Assembly (NCBI GenBank): GCA_951812795.1
Contig: OX638325.1
Coordinates: forward strand, 1,822,277-1,886,276
DNA: 64,000 nt
Direction: 5' to 3'
Source: an uncultured Dehalococcoidia bacterium
GTDB lineage: Bacteria > Chloroflexota > Dehalococcoidia > Lucifugimonadales > Lucifugimonadaceae
This document shows, piece by piece, positions 60,954-64,000 of the stretch. The position numbers were made by a program, and so were the translations under genes. Positions within the stretch are counted from its first letter, which is position 1. The number at the start of each line of letters is the position of its first letter. The notes under the pieces are model-generated. The model ran no database searches and had not been told where the DNA came from. It was given only the letters and a program-made list of their open reading frames with translations.

Positions 60954-61730
60954 ATGGCGGTTGAAATCGATCTTGCCGGCAAAAAGGGCGTCGTATTCGG
61001 CGTCGCCAACCAGCGCAGCATCGCATGGGCAATCTCGGAGCGCCTCATCGATGCCGGCGCCGAACTCGCATTCACGTATCTCAACGATCGTCTCTTGGGT
61101 CCCGTCACGAAGACGGTCTCGGCGCTCGATGACCCGCTGTTGATCGAGTGCGACGCGACCGACGACGGCGATGTTCAGTCCGTCTACGATCAGGTAGGCG
61201 AAAAATGGGGAAGAGTCGATTTCGTGGTCCACTCCGTAGCCTACGCCGATCGCGCCGACCTCGGCGGAGACTTTTCATCCACCGGTCGCCAAGGATTCCG
61301 CACCGCGCTCGAAACCAGCGCCTACACTCTCATGCCCGTCGTCTCACTCGCCGTTCCGCTCATGACCAACGGCGGAGCAGCATTGACAATGACCTTCGAC
61401 GCGTCGCAACGCGTCTACCCCGGCTACAACATCATGGGCACCGCCAAAGCCGCGCTCGAAAACGAAGTTCGCCAACTAGCCGCCGAGTTCGGAGACCGCA
61501 ACGTCCGCGTAAACGCCATCTCCGCCGGCCCACTCCCAACCCTCGCCGCCCGATCCATCCCCGGCTTCCGCGACATGACCGGCGCCCACCGCGACCGCTC
61601 ACCGCTCAAACGCAACATCACCCACCGCGAAGTAGGCGATACCGCGCTCTTTTTGCTGAGCGATATGGCCAGCGGCATCACAGGCGCAGTGATACCGGTT
61701 GACGCGGGTTACGGCATTATCGCGCTCTAG
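60954..61730 (+). CDS. fabI: Enoyl-[acyl-carrier-protein] reductase (NADH) FabI
   Basis: The last reducing step of each fatty-acid elongation cycle. The N terminus IDLAGKKGVVFGVANQRSIA is diagnostic of FabI. VDFVVHSVAYADRADLGGDF and the Tyr158-x6-Lys165 pair (YNIMGTAKAAL) are in the right places, and VRVNAISAGPLPTLAARSIP and AVIPVDAGYGI complete the pattern. At 258 residues it is normal. It stands alone, with a repeat upstream and the two-component genes downstream. Confidence 0.93.
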   Translation: MAVEIDLAGKKGVVFGVANQRSIAWAISERLIDAGAELAFTYLNDRLLGPVTKTVSALDDPLLIECDATDDGDVQSVYDQVGEKWGRVDFVVHSVAYADRADLGGDFSSTGRQGFRTALETSAYTLMPVVSLAVPLMTNGGAALTMTFDASQRVYPGYNIMGTAKAALENEVRQLAAEFGDRNVRVNAISAGPLPTLAARSIPGFRDMTGAHRDRSPLKRNITHREVGDTALFLLSDMASGITGAVIPVDAGYGIIAL

Positions 61731-61951
61731 AACTCATCAAGGGCACGCTTGCCAAGCCTTTCATCCCGCGAAAGGGGTTGTGCGATCGTCCTTCGCGATC
61801 CGCAATCAAACACGCAGCCATTGTCCAGACAAGGGTTCTCACGAATGAATATTCTCCATCTTGTCAATTTCTGAAATGTCGTGTGGCAATAATTAAACAA
61901 GGCCAAACTACCGCCGACGCTTCCGAATTGGACCGCCCAACAAAATCGACC

Positions 61952-62668
61952 ATGACTACGCGTGCGCACCACTGGGAAAAGACCATCCTCGTCATCGAGG
62001 ACGACGAATCTGTCTCTCAACTGGTACGGCTATATCTCGCACACGAAGGATTCCGCGCAGTTGCCGCTAAAGATGGCACCACCGGCCTGCAACTTGCACG
62101 CTCGGAAGAGCCGTCGCTGATACTGCTCGACCTCAATCTTCCCGGAATCGACGGCATCGAAATCTGCCGCTTGCTCAGAACCGAATCCGATGTGCCCATC
62201 ATCATGGTCACGGCACGCGTCGATGAAGAGGAACGTCTCGACGGATTGAACATAGGCGCGGACGATTATGTGACCAAACCGTTCAGCCCCCGCGAACTGA
62301 TGGCTCGAATTCGTGCCGTCATGCGACGAACTGTGAATGAAGAGGACGAGAAGCTCCGGCATAAGGGCGAATTGTCGATCGGTCAGTACCGAATCGACTT
62401 GGAAGCGCGCACCGTCTACATATCAGGCGTCGAGCTGACGCTTACTCCCACTGAGTATCGGTTGTTGGTCTATTTCATGAACGCTCATCGTCGTACCGTC
62501 AGTAGAGATCAGATCATTGAGAACGCTATCGGATACGTATTCGATGGGTTTGATCGCACGGTTGACACTCACATATCAAACCTCCGGCGGAAACTCGAAA
62601 AAGTGACCAAGGGCGAACGGCATTTAAAGACCGTCTACGGCGTGGGGTACCGCTTTGAAGCTGCCTGA
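61952..62668 (+). CDS. OmpR/PhoB-family response regulator
   Basis: A 238-residue regulator. The receiver domain has ILVIEDDESVSQLVRLYLAH, the phospho-acceptor Asp60 in LILLDLNLPGIDG, and VTKPF with the conserved Lys. The winged-helix output domain has LTLTPTEYRLLVYFMNAHRR, then DRTVDTHISNLRRKLEKVTK and TVYGVGYRF. The ATG at 61952 gives the normal start. It overlaps the histidine kinase gene by 14 bases; the pair is one operon. The target genes are unknown. Confidence 0.95.
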   Translation: MTTRAHHWEKTILVIEDDESVSQLVRLYLAHEGFRAVAAKDGTTGLQLARSEEPSLILLDLNLPGIDGIEICRLLRTESDVPIIMVTARVDEEERLDGLNIGADDYVTKPFSPRELMARIRAVMRRTVNEEDEKLRHKGELSIGQYRIDLEARTVYISGVELTLTPTEYRLLVYFMNAHRRTVSRDQIIENAIGYVFDGFDRTVDTHISNLRRKLEKVTKGERHLKTVYGVGYRFEAA

Positions 62669-64000
62669 ATGGACTCATTCGATCCAGTTCCGATTGGTAT
62701 TGGGATTCGCGGCCTTACTTGCAACTTGCCTATTCGCAGTCAGCGTATGGGCAACCTACAGTACACGAATCGCGATCAAGGAATATGGCGAAAACGTTGA
62801 GAGATTTGAAGAAGAAAAAGCGCGCAAACTCCTCCAAGAGGTATTCGACTACAGTGAAGACCTCGCCCAACTACAGAACTCGGTTCAACAGATAGGCCGG
62901 CTCATGGAACTGCGAGTCGCGGTCGTGGATCCAAACGGCTTTGTGGTCGCCGATTCGCACGAGTTCCCAACCAATTTCGAAGGCAAGTATCAGAAACAAG
63001 ACGAGCGATTCGACAAGAAATTTGCACTGCGGACGATGCCAATCACTCTTGGGAAGGAATTTGTCGGCCAAGTCATTTTCTCCGAGCAGGGACGCAAAAA
63101 TCGATTTCCTTTGAGGCTTTGGTTAGGTGCTAAAGACCAACTCCCTCCGTCTTCAAAGGACGTAACACAACCCTTAACAATCCCTGAGTCCAAATCCGTC
63201 GTTCTCGACGAATCAAAACGGTACGCAGAATCCCTCGCAGTCCAAGACCAATTTGAAGAGCATGCCGCCGACTCGGCCGACGCGGTTGTGATGATCAGCG
63301 ATGCGGTCAACGAACTATCAGTGGAGCCGCAACTGAGCGCTTTGCAGAACGAGTTCCAGAAGTCGCTTCTCATCAGCGGCATCGCCGCCGGCATCGCCGG
63401 CATCCTCATAACCGCGTTCTTCACCCGACGCGCACTCGCACCCGTTCGAGACCTCACCGTTGCAGCACAGCGACTCGGAAAGGGCGACCTCGAGCACCGG
63501 GTACAGGCCAAACATCGCGGAGAGATCGGACAGCTAGCGACGACCTTCAACGCCATGGCTCTAGAACTCGAATCCGCGGAGACCCGCCGAAGACGTCTGA
63601 CAGCCGACATCGCTCACGAACTGCGCACCCCGCTGACGAACATTAGAGGATACCTAGAAGCCATCAAAGACGGCGTTGTAGAGCCCGAAGACCAGACCAT
63701 CGACACACTCCATCAGGAGACGCTGCATCTTTCAAGGCTCGTTGAAGATCTACGAATACTGGCTGTGGCCGACGCAGGCGCCCTGAAACTCGATAAACAC
63801 GCCGACCGAGTCGAGACCGTGGTTCAGAATGTTGTACGAGCCTTCAAACCACGAGCGATCGAGTCCAGCATCGAAATCGTCTGCGAAATCCCCGAAGTCG
63901 TGCCGCTCGTGGACATCGACCGCACACGCATGACGCAAGTGGTCCACAACCTCGTGGAAAACGCCATCGCGCATTCGCCCGCCCGCGCCGAGGTCGGAGT
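62655..64000 (+). CDS. Sensor histidine kinase (partial, runs off the window)
   Basis: A membrane sensor kinase, open from a TTG at 62655 to the window edge. It has an N-terminal membrane segment (FRLVLGFAALLATCLFAVSV), an extracytoplasmic sensor of about 210 residues, and a second membrane segment (LLISGIAAGIAGILITAFFT). A HAMP domain follows (RRALAPVRDLTVAAQRLGKG), then the H-box RLTADIAHELRTPLTNIRGY with His321, and the start of the ATPase domain (VVHNLVENAIAHS, N-box). The TTG overlaps the regulator gene by 14 bases; the next ATG (62669) is in another frame. The catalytic end is missing. Confidence 0.9.
   Translation, partial: MKLPEWTHSIQFRLVLGFAALLATCLFAVSVWATYSTRIAIKEYGENVERFEEEKARKLLQEVFDYSEDLAQLQNSVQQIGRLMELRVAVVDPNGFVVADSHEFPTNFEGKYQKQDERFDKKFALRTMPITLGKEFVGQVIFSEQGRKNRFPLRLWLGAKDQLPPSSKDVTQPLTIPESKSVVLDESKRYAESLAVQDQFEEHAADSADAVVMISDAVNELSVEPQLSALQNEFQKSLLISGIAAGIAGILITAFFTRRALAPVRDLTVAAQRLGKGDLEHRVQAKHRGEIGQLATTFNAMALELESAETRRRRLTADIAHELRTPLTNIRGYLEAIKDGVVEPEDQTIDTLHQETLHLSRLVEDLRILAVADAGALKLDKHADRVETVVQNVVRAFKPRAIESSIEIVCEIPEVVPLVDIDRTRMTQVVHNLVENAIAHSPARAEVG

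Overview
The window is a bacterial chromosome segment of moderately high GC. It mixes housekeeping genes (moeA, pheST, argJB, dnaE, recG, fabI, an OmpR-type two-component pair, tRNA-Asp) with a large accessory load. Several features together suggest a Chloroflexota lineage of the SAR202/Dehalococcoidia type: three enolase-superfamily dehydratases, DUF362, DUF3604 and NHL proteins, paired MBL hydrolases, PIN-type toxin-antitoxin loci, and very many short palindromic repeats. This placement is inferred from gene content only; no rRNA is present.

Layout. 0-5 kb: moeA, pheT and pheS (minus strand). 5-7.5 kb: an epimerase and two tandem RHH/VapC modules. 7.5-9.6 kb: argJ-argB. 9.7-12 kb: a thioredoxin-reductase-like flavoprotein and a DUF362 protein. 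12-18.5 kb: an accessory strip with decayed HicB-like and PilZ-like remnants, tRNA-Asp, a VOC protein, a MITE with a 9-bp target duplication, a fused nuclease-DNA methyltransferase and a VapBC45-type module. 18.7-24 kb: an enolase-superfamily enzyme, a divergent marR/VOC pair with face-to-face promoters, a Phd/VapC module with a readable operator, two tandem MBL hydrolases and a methyltransferase. 24-31 kb: an FKBP-type lipoprotein, DUF3604, an SDR and an NHL protein. 31-36 kb: a DUF4143 ATPase bracketed by near-identical palindromes, a DUF2007 protein and dnaE. 36-44 kb: a SelA-like PLP enzyme, then an island with a repeat-bracketed PIN module, an AT-richer orphan, a nuclease-methyltransferase gene broken by one in-frame stop, a GIY-YIG pseudogene and a field of repeats. 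44-50 kb: a CocE-type hydrolase, recG and degV. 50-56 kb: a membrane-anchored HExxH protein, a candidate structured RNA with its own promoter and terminator, and a third nuclease-methyltransferase. 56-60 kb: a catabolic cluster of two enolase-superfamily dehydratases and a Gfo/Idh/MocA dehydrogenase. 60-64 kb: fabI and a response regulator/histidine kinase pair that runs off the window.

How the parts work together. The accessory genes are mostly genome-defence and stability functions: three type IIG-like nuclease-methyltransferases (one broken), five intact type II toxin-antitoxin modules and a dead HicB. They lie among MITE-like elements, so these strips look like repeatedly remodelled insertion zones. 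The metabolic genes point to heterotrophic breakdown of sugar acids and oxidised organic compounds. A striking global feature is patchy A+C enrichment of the + strand that ignores coding direction and even changes within dnaE.
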